The position numbers and the translations under genes are program-made. The notes beneath the pieces were generated by a model. That model searched no databases. It was not told where the DNA came from and saw only the letters and a list, made by a program, of their open reading frames with translations. Positions 60,210 through 60,373 of a DNA stretch of 60,373 nt are shown piece after piece. Within the stretch, counting starts at the first letter, position 1. Every line of letters starts with the position of its first letter. This DNA is from Haloarcula rubripromontorii (GTDB taxonomy: Archaea > Halobacteriota > Halobacteria > Halobacteriales > Haloarculaceae), in assembly GCF_001280425.1 (NCBI RefSeq), contig NZ_LIUF01000008.1, positions 1-60,373 of the forward strand, written 5' to 3'.

Positions 60210-60373
60210 ATGCGTCGGCTCACTACACTGTTTCCCTCTGAGTTCCTCGAAGAGCACGCCGAGGAACTCGGCGTGGTCGAGCGAGAGGGTAAGCTCCAGA
60301 TTCCTGTCCTCGTGTGGGCGCTCGTGTTCGGCTTCGCCGCAGGCGAGAGCCGAACACTCGCTGGGTTTAGACG
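60210..60373 (+). CDS. IS4-family (ISH8-like) transposase, 5' part, runs off the window
   Basis: The visible 54 residues begin MRRLTTLFPSEFLEEHAEEL and continue VLVWALVFGFAAGESRTLAG, the very conserved N-terminus of haloarchaeal IS4-family transposases. The catalytic DDE domain would lie beyond the window. The frame is open to the last base, so no damage is seen. It lies about 300 bp outside attR. Confidence 0.85.
   Translation, partial: MRRLTTLFPSEFLEEHAEELGVVEREGKLQIPVLVWALVFGFAAGESRTLAGFR

Overview
The window comes from a haloarchaeon (class Halobacteria). It opens with the 3' end of a 23S rRNA gene, then a tRNA-like processing element, 5S rRNA and tRNA-Cys(GCA), which is the halophilic archaeal rRNA order. 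Proteins are strongly acidic (Asp/Glu-rich), the DNA is GC-rich with wall-to-wall open frames on both strands, and many genes have archaeal TATA boxes 25-32 nt upstream of a start codon, so they are probably leaderless.

Nearly everything after the tRNA is one integrated element of about 58.2 kb. A tyrosine integrase lies just inside tRNA-Cys. The 3' 46 bp of the tRNA (1693-1738) is repeated with one mismatch at 59866-59911, which gives attL and attR. No capsid, portal or terminase gene was recognised. A helicase/primase module, a serine recombinase and many small genes suggest a plasmid-like integrative element that carries a dense defence island. Past attR, the 5' part of an IS4-family (ISH8-like) transposase runs off the window.

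Layout: (1) 1837-6522, integrase and small hypothetical genes, some decayed. (2) 7246-10020, a four-gene plus-strand operon encoding a ubiquitin-like protein, an E2-like protein, a JAMM isopeptidase and an E1-like enzyme. The gene order matches bacterial bilABCD (ISG15-like) antiphage operons. (3) 10166-23648, seven minus-strand genes that converge on it, in transcription order Mre11, Rad50-like, NurA, HerA, PLD-nuclease/ATPase, DUF2797 and a long Argonaute with an N-terminal OB-like domain and a DEDD-type PIWI site. (4) 23879-27601, an AAA ATPase, a ParB-methyltransferase fusion and a PD-(D/E)XK-like nuclease (possible restriction-modification). (5) 28453-33555, a winged-helix regulator, a UvrD/Rep helicase and a TOPRIM primase. 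(6) 34705-41284, DUF499 ATPase, short PglZ, DUF1156 methyltransferase and a small protein (BREX/Pgl-like). (7) 41428-51793, about 20 mostly small accessory genes, an AbrB-like/serine recombinase pair, an iteron-like repeat cluster and several gene fragments. (8) 51806-59484, FAD oxidoreductase cargo, a 1166-aa wHTH-NTPase-TPR protein, a Tat lipoprotein and small genes. (9) 59485-60373, attR, an inverted tRNA-end copy and the IS.

Two systems stand out: the ubiquitin-like conjugation operon, and the Argonaute coupled to a complete DNA-end-processing set. The HerA-NurA and Mre11-Rad50 products could resect or shred foreign DNA and supply guides or substrates to Argonaute. That coupling is inferred from gene order only. 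Functions were assigned by reading motifs; no database search was run.
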